A stretch of DNA of 64,000 bases from contig NZ_PXXX01000006.1 in NCBI RefSeq assembly GCF_003367505.1, forward strand, positions 1 to 64,000. Direction: 5' to 3'. Of the stretch, positions 26,956 through 35,939 are shown one piece after another. Within the stretch, counting starts at the first letter, position 1, and each line of letters begins with the position of its first letter. This DNA comes from Lysinibacillus capsici. Its GTDB lineage: Bacteria; Bacillota; Bacilli; Bacillales_A; Planococcaceae. The position numbers and the translations under genes were made by a program. Below the pieces are notes generated by a model, which was not told where the DNA came from, made no database searches, and saw nothing but the letters and a program-made list of their open reading frames with translations.

Positions 26956-27915
26956 ATGAGAAAAAAAATAATGTTTATTTTCGTGCTTGTTGTCATGCTT
27001 TGCTTTGGTTGTTCACAAGATGAGGGGCATGAAGCAATAACAGATACAGTAACATTCATTGCCCCAAGCTCTATTGGTGGAGGTTGGGACAAAACAGCAA
27101 GAGCCATACAGGATATTTTACTGAGTAACAATTTGATTGATGAGGATATTCATGTACTGAATAAAATAGGTGCTGGTGGAGAGCTAGGATGGAAATATAC
27201 TAAACAACAAAAAAAACATGTGCTAGCAATGAATTCAAGCCTACTCATAACCAATCATTTGTTGGGGCAAAGTAAGCTAACCTACAAAGATTTTACACCC
27301 ATTGCCACTTTGGCTACAGAATGGAATGTCGTAATTGTCTCCAAGGATTCAGAAATAAAAAGTGCAAAAGGTTTAATGGAAGAGCTCAAAGAAACACCTC
27401 AAGCGTATAAAATAGGAGTTTCCCCGAGATTAGGCAATGATGATCAAATTTCTTTTGTATTAGCGAGTAAACAGGCAGGAGTGCATCCTGAAAAACTAGA
27501 TTTTTTAGTTTATGAGAATAGTGATGAAGTTGTTGATGCATTATTAAAAAAGCAAATAGATGTGGCAACGATGGCATTATCCGAGGCTAAAAAATATTAT
27601 GATTTGAATCAGGTACAATTGCTTGTCATTTCCTCGGAGAAACGTTTAAAGGAGCTCCCAGAAATTCCTACATGGAAGGAAGAGGGAATAAATGTAGTTT
27701 TTAAACACTGGCGCGGTATTATGGGACCACCTAATATGTCAAAAAAGGAAATCGAATTTTGGGAGACGACATTTGCAAAAATGGTCAAAACCAAAGAATG
27801 GAAACAAACTTTACAGATATATATGTGGGAAGATTTTTATATGAACAGTAGAGATACATCTAGATTTCTTGATGATGAAAATAAGAAATATGAGAAATTA
27901 TTGGAGATTTACTGA
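26956..27915 (+). CDS. yflP: TctC-type tricarboxylate-binding lipoprotein (YflP-like)
   Basis: A 319-residue extracytoplasmic binding protein of the Bug/TctC family, with a signal peptide and likely lipid-modified Cys19. FIAPSSIGGGWDKTARAIQ and KIGAGGELGWKY are the usual ligand-loop blocks. No TctA or TctB membrane partners are encoded in the window, so it is not part of a complete tripartite transporter. In B. subtilis the homologous yflP sits in the same place between citT and citM. A role as receptor presenting citrate to the CitS sensor, or in supplying citrate to CitM, is inferred. GGACAAGGG is a weak ribosome binding site. Confidence 0.85.
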   Translation: MRKKIMFIFVLVVMLCFGCSQDEGHEAITDTVTFIAPSSIGGGWDKTARAIQDILLSNNLIDEDIHVLNKIGAGGELGWKYTKQQKKHVLAMNSSLLITNHLLGQSKLTYKDFTPIATLATEWNVVIVSKDSEIKSAKGLMEELKETPQAYKIGVSPRLGNDDQISFVLASKQAGVHPEKLDFLVYENSDEVVDALLKKQIDVATMALSEAKKYYDLNQVQLLVISSEKRLKELPEIPTWKEEGINVVFKHWRGIMGPPNMSKKEIEFWETTFAKMVKTKEWKQTLQIYMWEDFYMNSRDTSRFLDDENKKYEKLLEIY

Positions 27916-28243
27916 GTAAATTTACTCTTATTAGGCATAGTAATATATTTGCTTTATTAGGTTGACTATTGAGATCTATGTGTTTTCCTTTCTATCGTCT
28001 TATACGATGGTGGAGAGAATACATAGTCCAAGGTTAGCCTCTTTTTTTGTTTATCAAAAATAGACAGGCATACAATGCTTTTCGTGAACAAAATGTACAA
28101 AATAGCTATAAAGAAATTAATAAACATTAATTTGTAAACGATTACATTTGGTCGATGTTAATTTATTATAAGGTGTAATATTCGGAAAATTAGTTATTTA
28201 ACGAATTGATAAATAACTTCACAAAGCATTTGGGGGGAGTATT
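27916..28243 (+). other. citM upstream region with a long hairpin
   Basis: This 328-base region separates yflP from citM. A long imperfect stem-loop spans 27976-28026 (outer CTATGT/ACATAG, inner ATCGT/ACGAT around CTTAT) and is followed after 13 bases by CTCTTTTTTT. It may end the yflP transcript or attenuate read-through. A consensus cre site follows at 28133-28146. No short gene is seen. Confidence 0.55.
28133..28146 (+). promoter_or_regulatory. cre site (CcpA) before citM
   Basis: TGTAAACGATTACA matches the cre consensus TGWAANCGNTNWCA at every position. It lies about 110 bases before the citM start codon. CcpA-mediated glucose repression of citM is known in B. subtilis, so the site is credible. 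Confidence 0.75.
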
Positions 28244-29536
28244 ATGCTAGCAATTTTAGGTTTTTTAATGATAATAGTATTTATGATTTTGATTATGACG
28301 GGCCGTCTTACAGCAATGATTGCATTAATTGTAGTGCCAATTACGTTCGCAGTTATTGGTGGATTCGGAAGTGAAATGGGACCTATGATGTTGGATGGGA
28401 TTAAAAGTGTCGCTCCAACAGGGATTATGATTTTATTTGCAATTCTTTTCTTTGGTATTTTGATCGATGCTGGTGTATTTGATCCAATCATTAAAACGAT
28501 TCTTAGGCTAGTAAAAGGGGATCCTGTAAAAATTGCTATCGGAACAGCCGTATTAGCCCTTTTTATTTCTTTAGATGGTGATGGTACGACAACATACATG
28601 ATTACTATTTCTGCCTTTCTACCGCTTTATAAAAGAATTGGCATGCGACCAATTGTATTAGCTGGTATTGCCGTATCAGCTTCGGGTGTGATGAACCTTC
28701 TACCTTGGGGAGGACCAACAGCAAGGGTTATGACAGCATTGAATCTGGAAATGTCTGAGGTTTTTACACCAGTGATTCCAGCGATGATTGGCGGGGCTAT
28801 CTTTGTTCTGTTCATGGCATTTACGTTCGGAAGACAGGAAAGAAAGCGGATTGGTATTATAGAATATGATTATGAAGCGGCAGCTCAGTCTGCTGCTACA
28901 GTCGAAGATGACTATTTGAAACGTCCAAAACTAATTATCTTTAACTATACTTTGACAATTGTTCTTTTAGTAGCGTTAATTATGGAGTTATTACCACCTG
29001 TTGCATTATTCATGCTTGGTTTTGCGATTGCGATTACTGTAAACTATCCAAAATTGAAAGATCAGAAGGAACGTGTTGCAAATTATGCTGACAATGCCTT
29101 ATCTGTTGTTTCTATGGTTTTTGCAGCTGGGATATTTACAGGCATTCTTTCAGGTACATCAATGGTAGATGCGATGGCAAACTCAGTGATTCATTATATT
29201 CCAGATGCAATGGGTTCTCATTTTGCGGTTGTTACAGCCATTCTCAGCGCACCTTTTACATTTTTTATGTCTAATGATGCTTTTTACTATGGAGTACTGC
29301 CGTTACTTGCAAAGGCAGGAGCAGTTTATGGCATTGATCCAGCCCTAATCGGTAGAGCTTCTCTTTTAGGTATGCCAGTACACCTTCTAAGTCCGCTTGT
29401 TCCCTCTACGTATTTATTAGTAGGAATGGTTGGAGAGGATTTCGGAACACTACAACGTATCTTCTTAAAGTGGGCATTCGGTTCTACAATTGTCATGATC
29501 ATTGTCTGTGTAGTGTTGGGGATTTTCCCCCTTTAA
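28244..29536 (+). CDS. citM: Mg2+-citrate carrier CitM (CitMHS family)
   Basis: A 430-residue polytopic secondary carrier, close paralogue of the product at 18037-19347. It carries SLDGDGTTTYMI and NLLPWGGPTARV in the first half and SNDAFYYGVLPLL in the second half. The family moves citrate complexed with a divalent metal in symport with protons. Its place after citS-citT-yflP and a consensus cre site make the CitM assignment likely, although the metal preference (Mg for CitM, Ca for CitH) cannot be read. GGGGGGAG precedes the ATG and an intrinsic terminator follows. Confidence 0.88.
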   Translation: MLAILGFLMIIVFMILIMTGRLTAMIALIVVPITFAVIGGFGSEMGPMMLDGIKSVAPTGIMILFAILFFGILIDAGVFDPIIKTILRLVKGDPVKIAIGTAVLALFISLDGDGTTTYMITISAFLPLYKRIGMRPIVLAGIAVSASGVMNLLPWGGPTARVMTALNLEMSEVFTPVIPAMIGGAIFVLFMAFTFGRQERKRIGIIEYDYEAAAQSAATVEDDYLKRPKLIIFNYTLTIVLLVALIMELLPPVALFMLGFAIAITVNYPKLKDQKERVANYADNALSVVSMVFAAGIFTGILSGTSMVDAMANSVIHYIPDAMGSHFAVVTAILSAPFTFFMSNDAFYYGVLPLLAKAGAVYGIDPALIGRASLLGMPVHLLSPLVPSTYLLVGMVGEDFGTLQRIFLKWAFGSTIVMIIVCVVLGIFPL

Positions 29537-29598
29537 AAGCTACGGTTCATGGGGTGAAAAAGATTACCTAGTAAAAATCCTTTATTTATAAATGTAAG

Positions 29599-29629
29599 AG
29601 AAGCCTATTTTAATGGGCTTCTTTTTTTC
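29599..29629 (+). terminator. citM terminator
   Basis: AGAAGCC pairs with GGCTTCT around a loop of about ten bases, followed by a run of T. Confidence 0.85.
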
Positions 29630-29809
29630 TATTCTTATTCGAGTACCCGCCATAAATTAAAAATTGTTTTAGAAGGATGTTTCAGATAGGGGTTTTAAAG
29701 CGTTTTTATTCGTAAAAAGGACAATCATCATATACGATAAAAATAATTAAGACTTAGGATTCTGCAATTAAAAAGAAATTATTCAAATAGGAGAAAGGTG
29801 GTTTGAAAT

Positions 29810-30298
29810 ATGAAAATCCGTAAGATTGACCATGTGGGGATAATCGTCAATGATCTTCCTGCAGCGAAAGCATTTTTTCTTGACTTTGGCCTTGAGGTGT
29901 TAGGGGAAGGAAAAGTGGAGGGTGAATGGGTGAAGAGGATGGAGCGGGTAATAGGGCTTCAAGATATAAAAGAGGACGTTGCAAAATTGCGAACGTCAGA
30001 TAGTGACGCAAATATAGAAATAGTAATGCTACGAACGCCAGACGGTGAGACGAATATTGAACTAGTAAAATTTAACGCGCCATCAAATGAAATAGGCATC
30101 CAGCATCCTTTAGCAAATACTTTGGGTATCCAGCATATTGCCTTCAATGTTGAAGATATTGAAGCCCTCGTTAACAAATTGACAAAGAAGGGCGCAGAAC
30201 TTATTAGTGACATTTATAGGTACGAAAACGCCTATAAATTATGCTATGTTCGTGGGCCAGAAGGAATTATTTTAGAGCTCGCTGAAGAAATAAAATAG
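29810..30298 (+). CDS. VOC/glyoxalase family protein with an internal tandem duplication
   Basis: A 162-residue vicinal-oxygen-chelate fold protein. The metal-ligand segments RKIDHVGIIV near the N terminus, GIQHIAFNV near residue 105 and the C-terminal GPEGIILELAEE are present. Residues 59-72 (KLRTSDSDANIEIV) and 73-86 (MLRTPDGETNIELV) are a tandem duplication visible also in DNA as two 42-base units (29984-30025 and 30026-30067). Relatives have one such strand, so this copy is longer by about 14 residues. The substrate is unknown. It is monocistronic with a GGAGAAAGGTGG site and its own terminator. Confidence 0.85.
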   Translation: MKIRKIDHVGIIVNDLPAAKAFFLDFGLEVLGEGKVEGEWVKRMERVIGLQDIKEDVAKLRTSDSDANIEIVMLRTPDGETNIELVKFNAPSNEIGIQHPLANTLGIQHIAFNVEDIEALVNKLTKKGAELISDIYRYENAYKLCYVRGPEGIILELAEEIK

Positions 30299-30328
30299 AA
30301 TAGTAATCAACAGCTTGTTAATATGAAA

Positions 30329-30358
30329 AGAAACCACTGAAATGGTTTCTTTTTTTTC
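30329..30358 (+). terminator. VOC gene terminator
   Basis: AGAAACCA pairs with TGGTTTCT around CTGAAA, followed by eight T. Confidence 0.85.
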
Positions 30359-30514
30359 TATAGGGAGCTAATACTATTTTCTCTCTTGAGATTCTAATTG
30401 ATCATATAGTCGAAATAGAATAAAAAAATGAATAATTCTTCACTAAAAAAACCAAAAGGCATTCATAATCCTGATTATTGACATTTATCCAAATAAATTA
30501 TTGCGTTTTTTTCA

Positions 30515-30569
30515 TTGTTTCGCCCTTTCATAAAATCTATAATAACTCTGTAAATGATAATCATTTTCA
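30515..30569 (+). promoter_or_regulatory. promoter and Fur box of the siderophore-binding protein gene
   Basis: TTGTTT and TATAAT are separated by 17 bases (30515-30543). A Fur box follows at 30555-30569: TGATAATCATTTTCA, one mismatch from the 7-1-7 consensus TGATAATNATTATCA. Iron-bound Fur would cover the transcription start and repress. Confidence 0.75.
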
Positions 30570-30600
30570 ATTAAAGGTAAATCTGAAAGGGGCAACAAAT

Positions 30601-31593
30601 ATGAAGCAATATATAGGAAAGAGAATTATACTATGGGGGAGTTTCCTCCTGTTGCTAATGATATTAGCGGCATGTAGTTCTAATGGCAACACATCTGATG
30701 CGCAGAAAAAGGAAAACGAGAAAATAACTCAATCTGATGTGAAAGCAGAGGAAAGTGAGTCAACTGTTCAATATACAACGATTACAGGTGAACAGGTTGA
30801 AATACCTGCAAATCCAAAACGAGTCGTTTATATTGGTCAGACAATTGGTGATTTCTTGGCGATGGATATTCCGGTTGTTGGTAATAATCTTCCTAAAGAT
30901 TCTCCTAGTTACTATGAAGGCAAACTTGAAGGGATCGTTGATATTGGTAATCCTGCTGACTTAGAGACGATTTTGACTTTAAAACCTGATTTGATTATTA
31001 ATGGCTATTACAAGGCGGATCCAAATCTTAATGAAGAATTGTCAAAAATCGCTACTACGATTCCCTTTAATCCTGCTCTTCCTTATACAGAACGAGTAAA
31101 AGAGATGGGGAATATCTTAGATAAGCAGGAAGAAGTAGCTCAATTGCTTGCTAAGTTTGAAACAGAGTCTAAAGAAATGTTTGAAAAGTTTCAATTAACA
31201 GAAGGGGAAACCGCAACAGTTTTCTATCAGCTAGGAAAGACGCTTTATGTTATGGGTGATCGTAGCCTAGGTGCTATTATTTATGGGAAAAATGGCTTTG
31301 CTGTCCCACCAGCAGTACAAAAGAATATTATTGATGTAGAAGGGGTATCTTTCCTAGAGGTTTCAGAAGAGGTGCTTCCTGAGTTTGCTGGTGATCATTT
31401 GTTTGTAATTGTACAAGAGGATAGTGAAAGTGAAGCAGAAGCTAATCGGCTGCTACAAAGCCCGATATGGGGAACTTTGCCTGCTGTCAAAAAGGGAAAA
31501 GTTTATGTTGTTCCTAATGAATGGAATACAGATAATTTATTAGCTTTGAAGCAATTGTTCCAAAAGCTACCAGAGTGGATGCGCAAACAGTAA
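30601..31593 (+). CDS. iron-siderophore substrate-binding lipoprotein
   Basis: A 330-residue class III (FhuD/FeuA-like) periplasmic-binding-protein-type lipoprotein. The lipobox is LAAC with Cys25, followed by a charged linker and the domain starting at YTTITGEQVEIPANPKRVVY. The recurring KPDLIINGYY and WGTLPAVKKGKVYVVPNEWN motifs are typical of siderophore receptors. The upstream open frame is longer but covers promoter and Fur box; ATG 30601 follows AAAGGGG. No ABC permease or ATPase is encoded nearby, so it must share one encoded elsewhere. The AraC/Btr-type gene directly downstream supports a catecholate or hydroxamate siderophore role. Confidence 0.88.
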   Translation: MKQYIGKRIILWGSFLLLLMILAACSSNGNTSDAQKKENEKITQSDVKAEESESTVQYTTITGEQVEIPANPKRVVYIGQTIGDFLAMDIPVVGNNLPKDSPSYYEGKLEGIVDIGNPADLETILTLKPDLIINGYYKADPNLNEELSKIATTIPFNPALPYTERVKEMGNILDKQEEVAQLLAKFETESKEMFEKFQLTEGETATVFYQLGKTLYVMGDRSLGAIIYGKNGFAVPPAVQKNIIDVEGVSFLEVSEEVLPEFAGDHLFVIVQEDSESEAEANRLLQSPIWGTLPAVKKGKVYVVPNEWNTDNLLALKQLFQKLPEWMRKQ

Positions 31594-31655
31594 AAATTGT
31601 ATCCGTCCAATCAATTTTTAAACCGCTAGTATTCTAGCACATACTCGAACAATCG

Positions 31656-31705
31656 TTGATAGTGGGTCATTATATGTTACAATGACGATAATGAGAATCA
31701 TTTTC
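31656..31705 (+). promoter_or_regulatory. promoter and Fur box of the Btr-type regulator gene
   Basis: TTGATA and TACAAT are separated by 16 bases (31656-31683). A Fur box lies at 31687-31705 (GATAATGAGAATCATTTTC), two mismatches from the 19-base consensus GATAATGATAATCATTATC. Confidence 0.75.
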
Positions 31706-31724
31706 AATGTTTGGAGAGTTGCTT

Positions 31725-33395
31725 ATGAATCTGACATCCTTATATATTAGACTACAACACTATGATCGATTTCAAGTTGATCGATTAATGTCAGCTACTA
31801 GCCATAATGAGGGAATAAATAATCATGAAACAAATTTATGCACATTATTGATAGCACTCAGTCCTGCCATACGACTGTATGTAGACAAAATGGCAATCGA
31901 TCTACGACAAGGAAGCTGCATGCTCATTTTACCTATACAAAGCTACACGGTAGAGTCAAGTAACAAAGAGGCACAGCTTGCTCGCTTTACCTTTGAAACC
32001 TTTGAAGTAGAAGGAATGACTTTGAACCGAATTGCTCATCCACCCCTGCTTCATGGTTATCCCTATCATCTGTTGTTTTCTCAAGTCAAGCAGGTATTAG
32101 GAAATGAAGCATCGAACAATAATCAATTTTGTTCCTCTCTATCCACATTAGAAATGGCCATGTTACAAGGTAGACTTCAGCAAATACTAGCTATGATGGT
32201 TCAGTTAGATGAACAAGCTAACCAGTTACAGCACGAAGAAAAGACAAAATTGGTTCAACAAACTGTACAGTACATAGAACAGCACTATGATGAGGACTTG
32301 ACAGTCGAACAATTAGCTAACATGGCTGGAATGGTAAGATGGCAATATAGTCAAAAGTTTAAAATATTGACCGGTAAAAAGCCGACGGATTATTTGACTC
32401 ATGTACGTATAAAACAGGCAAAAAAAATTCTAAGTAATTCAACTGAGCCATTGAGAAAAATAGCTCGACAAATTGGGTTTAAGGATGAATATTATTTTAG
32501 TCGATGCTTTCATAAATTAACCGGAAACACCCCACGTGAATATGCAAACATTCAACTTCATACTCCAGAAAGAACAGTTATCGATTCATTTGGTAGAATG
32601 ATTCATGTTCCTAAAGATGCAACACGTATTGTGACTGATGGCAAATTTACACTTGGGGAATTACTTGTTCTAGGCATACCTCCTATAGGGGCGGCCATCT
32701 CAATCATGAAAGATAACGTGGTTTATCACAATAAATTAAGGAACATTCATAGTATTGGGCATTGGGTAGATCCGGATAAAATCGCACAGCTGCAGCCAGA
32801 GGTATTATTGCTTAGCTATTTTCATCCTGAACATGATTTGCAGAAACTAGATGCGATTGCTCCTACTATTATACTGAATAGCAAGTTTAGTCTATTTGAG
32901 CGGTTACGATATATCGCTAAACTATTTGAACGGAGTAAAGCGGCAGAGAAGTGGATTTCTACATATGAGAACAAAGTAAGATTGGTACGTAGGCAATTAG
33001 CAGATGTTTATGTTGCTGGGGAGACGGCTACTGTTTATCTCAAGTTAGATACTAAATATTATGTTATGTGTCAGACTGGATTGGCTGCAAGCTTGTATGA
33101 ATCTCTTGGCTTTCGTCCTACTCCTCAGGTAATGCAGCTAATAGAGCAAGGGCAAGCATGGATAGAAATTCAGCAGCATCAAATAAATCACTATGCTGGA
33201 GAGCGTAATTTTATTTTGGCTTCCCCCCAAGAATTACTAACGATTACTCACTGCCCACAAATCGCCACGTTAATCGAGCTAGCTCCTGGTAAGACTCATT
33301 TCATAGATTTTACATGGAATCATTGTGATCCCATTACACGTGAACGGTTATTAGAGGTTCTACCGTCTATTTTTAAGAAGAAAGTTATTCGATAA
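31725..33395 (+). CDS. AraC family regulator fused to a siderophore-binding domain (Btr-like)
   Basis: A 556-residue fusion. An N-terminal region of about 180 residues (cupin-like, not well recognised) is followed by an AraC-type double HTH at about 184-280, including LTVEQLANMAGM and LRKIARQIGFKDEYYFSRCF. A FhuD/FeuA-like binding domain follows from about 283 to the end. This is the layout of B. subtilis Btr (YbbB), which senses Fe-bacillibactin in the cytosol and activates the feuABC uptake genes. ATG 31725 follows TTTGGAGAG; an earlier in-frame ATG at 31707 overlaps the promoter region. It is Fur-controlled in its own right. Confidence 0.88.
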   Translation: MNLTSLYIRLQHYDRFQVDRLMSATSHNEGINNHETNLCTLLIALSPAIRLYVDKMAIDLRQGSCMLILPIQSYTVESSNKEAQLARFTFETFEVEGMTLNRIAHPPLLHGYPYHLLFSQVKQVLGNEASNNNQFCSSLSTLEMAMLQGRLQQILAMMVQLDEQANQLQHEEKTKLVQQTVQYIEQHYDEDLTVEQLANMAGMVRWQYSQKFKILTGKKPTDYLTHVRIKQAKKILSNSTEPLRKIARQIGFKDEYYFSRCFHKLTGNTPREYANIQLHTPERTVIDSFGRMIHVPKDATRIVTDGKFTLGELLVLGIPPIGAAISIMKDNVVYHNKLRNIHSIGHWVDPDKIAQLQPEVLLLSYFHPEHDLQKLDAIAPTIILNSKFSLFERLRYIAKLFERSKAAEKWISTYENKVRLVRRQLADVYVAGETATVYLKLDTKYYVMCQTGLAASLYESLGFRPTPQVMQLIEQGQAWIEIQQHQINHYAGERNFILASPQELLTITHCPQIATLIELAPGKTHFIDFTWNHCDPITRERLLEVLPSIFKKKVIR

Positions 33396-33560
33396 TTAAA
33401 AAGTAAAACTCGATCCATTAATTGGATTAAGTTTTTGCCATTAATCGTATAATTGCTCACAAATAAATTTAAAAAATATCCTGATATAAAAATCTTTAAA
33501 GGCTGTATGAAATTTCTGGTATAATTACATATATCTATGTTTATTTTAAGGAGTGATTTT

Positions 33561-34253
33561 ATGAAAAAGCTATTTATAATAACTAGTTACTTAGGGTTTT
33601 TTATAGTAGGAGGTTTGACTTTTACCTACTTTTCAACAACGGAAGCAGCAAGTGACATGAAAAAGATTAGCGTGTTTCAGGATCCAATTAATTATTATGT
33701 AGATAAGGTTGAGAAAGTACCGCCAGAAGGTCGATCTGGATTTAATTATCAAGGCACGATATATGTCCCAATGCGATTTATTGCTGAATCTTTAGGTGAA
33801 AAAGTAACATGGGATGGGAAAACAAAATCCGTTTATATTGGTGATGTTCCAAAATTCATCGCTTTAAAAGATGTAAAACCTATTGGAAGTGATGAAGACC
33901 ACTTCTTCCACAATCCAAGCTCTGTCATTATTAGTACAGGTGAAAAATTTGAGCGATCCTATCAGCTTGGTGGTTATCATGGGGGAGGCGCAGTTCAAGA
34001 CCATACAGTGGAATACTTAGCCAATGGAAATTACAAGGGATTCGAAACCTATTTGGCACCAATTAAAAAATTAGCAGCTAATTCCTTCGGTATAGGTTTC
34101 TTGAAAATTTACGCAGATGGGAAATTAGTTTATGATAGTGGAGCAATCAAAGATAAGGTAAAGGTTCATGTTAATTTAGATGGAGTTTCAAAAGTGAAAT
34201 TTGAACTTGAAGGCAGTGGTTTAGGTATATTAGATCCTAAATTTATTCAATAA
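33561..34253 (+). CDS. secreted protein with copper amine oxidase N-terminal and NPCBM-like domains
   Basis: A 230-residue protein with a signal peptide or anchor (residues 1-28). A stalk domain of the copper amine oxidase N-terminal type covers about 40-95 (NYQGTIYVPMRFIAESLGEK, VTWDGKTKSVYIG). The C-terminal beta-rich region (about 100-228: FGIGFLKIYADGKLVYDSGA, VHVNLDGVSKVKFELEG) resembles the NPCBM carbohydrate-binding fold. No catalytic copper amine oxidase domain is present. A cell-surface binding role is inferred. ATG 33561 follows AAGGAGTG; the gene is monocistronic. Confidence 0.75.
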   Translation: MKKLFIITSYLGFFIVGGLTFTYFSTTEAASDMKKISVFQDPINYYVDKVEKVPPEGRSGFNYQGTIYVPMRFIAESLGEKVTWDGKTKSVYIGDVPKFIALKDVKPIGSDEDHFFHNPSSVIISTGEKFERSYQLGGYHGGGAVQDHTVEYLANGNYKGFETYLAPIKKLAANSFGIGFLKIYADGKLVYDSGAIKDKVKVHVNLDGVSKVKFELEGSGLGILDPKFIQ

Positions 34254-34276
34254 ACCTTCTCTACTAATAAACGAAA

Positions 34277-34310
34277 AAGACGATGACATAATAATTTGTC
34301 ATCGTCTTAT
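34277..34310 (+). terminator. terminator after the NPCBM-like gene
   Basis: AAGACGATGACA pairs perfectly with TGTCATCGTCTT around an 8-base loop, then a short T-rich tail. Confidence 0.8.
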
Positions 34311-34466
34311 TAAATTTGACCTCTTCATAACTATTTCAAAATAGAGAAATGTCAATACATATTTGTCAATATTTACACTTTTACTTATAAAATAGTTGGA
34401 TAGTATATGGTATAATTTCATACGATACTTATACATAAAATAGGAAAAGGGAGAGAAAAGAATTTG

Positions 34467-35825
34467 ATGAAAAAGATGATGAAACGAACGAGTGCAGCGT
34501 TGCTTGGTGCCTCATTAATGCTGACGACAGTTGTCCCTGTGATTCATGCTGAAGAGCAAACAAAACCCCTAGTACCGTCGATAAGCGAATGGGCAATAGA
34601 AACATTAAATGAGGGCGAAAAATACGGGATTTACTCAACTGAATGGTACTTCGATGGTTTTCTTCAGGAAATTCCAGTGGACAAAGTAAATGAACTACTA
34701 GCTTTAACAGAAAAGAAGGTTGCCTCTCTAGGCTTAGCTGAAAATAAACAATACAAACCAGTAAGTGTGAAAAACAATAATACACGTGGTGATATTGTCA
34801 ATCGCTTGTATAATATTGTAGCACGGTATGATTTACCTGTTGGTACAGATGCTGTTCAATTTATGAAAGAGCAAAATATATTACAAGGCTCTCCCAATGG
34901 ACTTCAGTTAGAGAAAAAGGCAACCACTCAACAGGCTGTTTTGCTAGCTGTTCGTTTCATTCAGAGTACATATGCACTTGCAGAGCAAGGCTCTAAAGGG
35001 GTGGCCTGGGTAGTAGAGGACGAGGATACGCTTATCTACTTATTAGGCTCTATTCATTTAGGAACACCAGACTTATATCCATTCGATAAAAAATTAGTAA
35101 CGGCATTTGATGAATCTGATGCACTGCTAGTAGAGGCGAATATCTTGGATACGGAAGCACTTGAATACTATTCAGAGAAAGCAATGTATACAGATGGCTC
35201 AACATTGAAAGATGCTGTTGCACCAGAAACATATGCGAAGCTTGAACAAGTGGCAAAGCTTTATGATCTGCCAATGGACCAGCTAACAGTTCAAAAGCCG
35301 TGGATGCTTTCGAGTGCATTATCGATGCTAGCTATGGACGATTCCTTTGGTATGACACCTCAAGAGATGGCTATGCACGGTATCGATGTCTACTTTTTAT
35401 TAAATGCACAGTTGCAGCAAAAGCCAGTGATTGAATTAGAAGGTACAAGAGCACAGGTTGATATGTTTGAAGGATTATCACCAGAGGCACAGGAGCAGTC
35501 ATTAGTCGCTGTACTGGATAGTATCATTCATCCAGCGGAAGAAAATCAATCTGAAGTACTTCAAGAGTGGTTTACAAGCTGGAAGCAAGGAAATGTTGAA
35601 GAGTTTGCAAAAAGCTTCCAAGCAATGGAAGGTACATCATCTGAATTTAATGAAATGCTATTTGGTCTACGTGATGAACAAATGGCCAAGAAAATCATGA
35701 ATGTACTGGAAGAAAAAGAAGGTAAGTACTTTGTTGTTGTTGGTTCAGGTCACTTCCTAATCGATAAAAATATTCGCTATCATTTAGAGAAAAACGGCTA
35801 CAAGGTAAAGCCATTTTATCAATAA
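34467..35825 (+). CDS. TraB/GumN family protein, secreted
   Basis: A 452-residue protein with a signal peptide (cut expected after VIHA, near residue 27), a poorly recognised helical region to about 170, and a TraB/GumN domain from about 178 to the end. The domain shows the conserved IYLLGSIHLGTPDLYP motif, LLVEANI, and the C-terminal VVVGSGHFL with its GxGH-type histidine. The family is related to erythromycin-esterase/Tiki-like metalloproteases, but its substrate in bacilli is unknown. AAGGGAGAG lies upstream; an in-frame TTG just before the ATG is a possible alternative start. Confidence 0.82.
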   Translation: MKKMMKRTSAALLGASLMLTTVVPVIHAEEQTKPLVPSISEWAIETLNEGEKYGIYSTEWYFDGFLQEIPVDKVNELLALTEKKVASLGLAENKQYKPVSVKNNNTRGDIVNRLYNIVARYDLPVGTDAVQFMKEQNILQGSPNGLQLEKKATTQQAVLLAVRFIQSTYALAEQGSKGVAWVVEDEDTLIYLLGSIHLGTPDLYPFDKKLVTAFDESDALLVEANILDTEALEYYSEKAMYTDGSTLKDAVAPETYAKLEQVAKLYDLPMDQLTVQKPWMLSSALSMLAMDDSFGMTPQEMAMHGIDVYFLLNAQLQQKPVIELEGTRAQVDMFEGLSPEAQEQSLVAVLDSIIHPAEENQSEVLQEWFTSWKQGNVEEFAKSFQAMEGTSSEFNEMLFGLRDEQMAKKIMNVLEEKEGKYFVVVGSGHFLIDKNIRYHLEKNGYKVKPFYQ

Positions 35826-35835
35826 AATAGATTGC

Positions 35836-35881
35836 CCTCGTAAAAGGATAGATTATTTTCTGTCTTTTACGAGGTTTTTTT
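35836..35881 (+). terminator. terminator of the TraB/GumN gene
   Basis: CCTCGTAAAAG pairs with CTTTTACGAGG around a loop of about 17 bases that can pair further, followed by TTTTTTT. Confidence 0.85.
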
Positions 35882-35939
35882 ATGCATGTAAGACAATAAT
35901 GGTCATTTGACGCTAACAATCTAAATAATCGGATTATTG

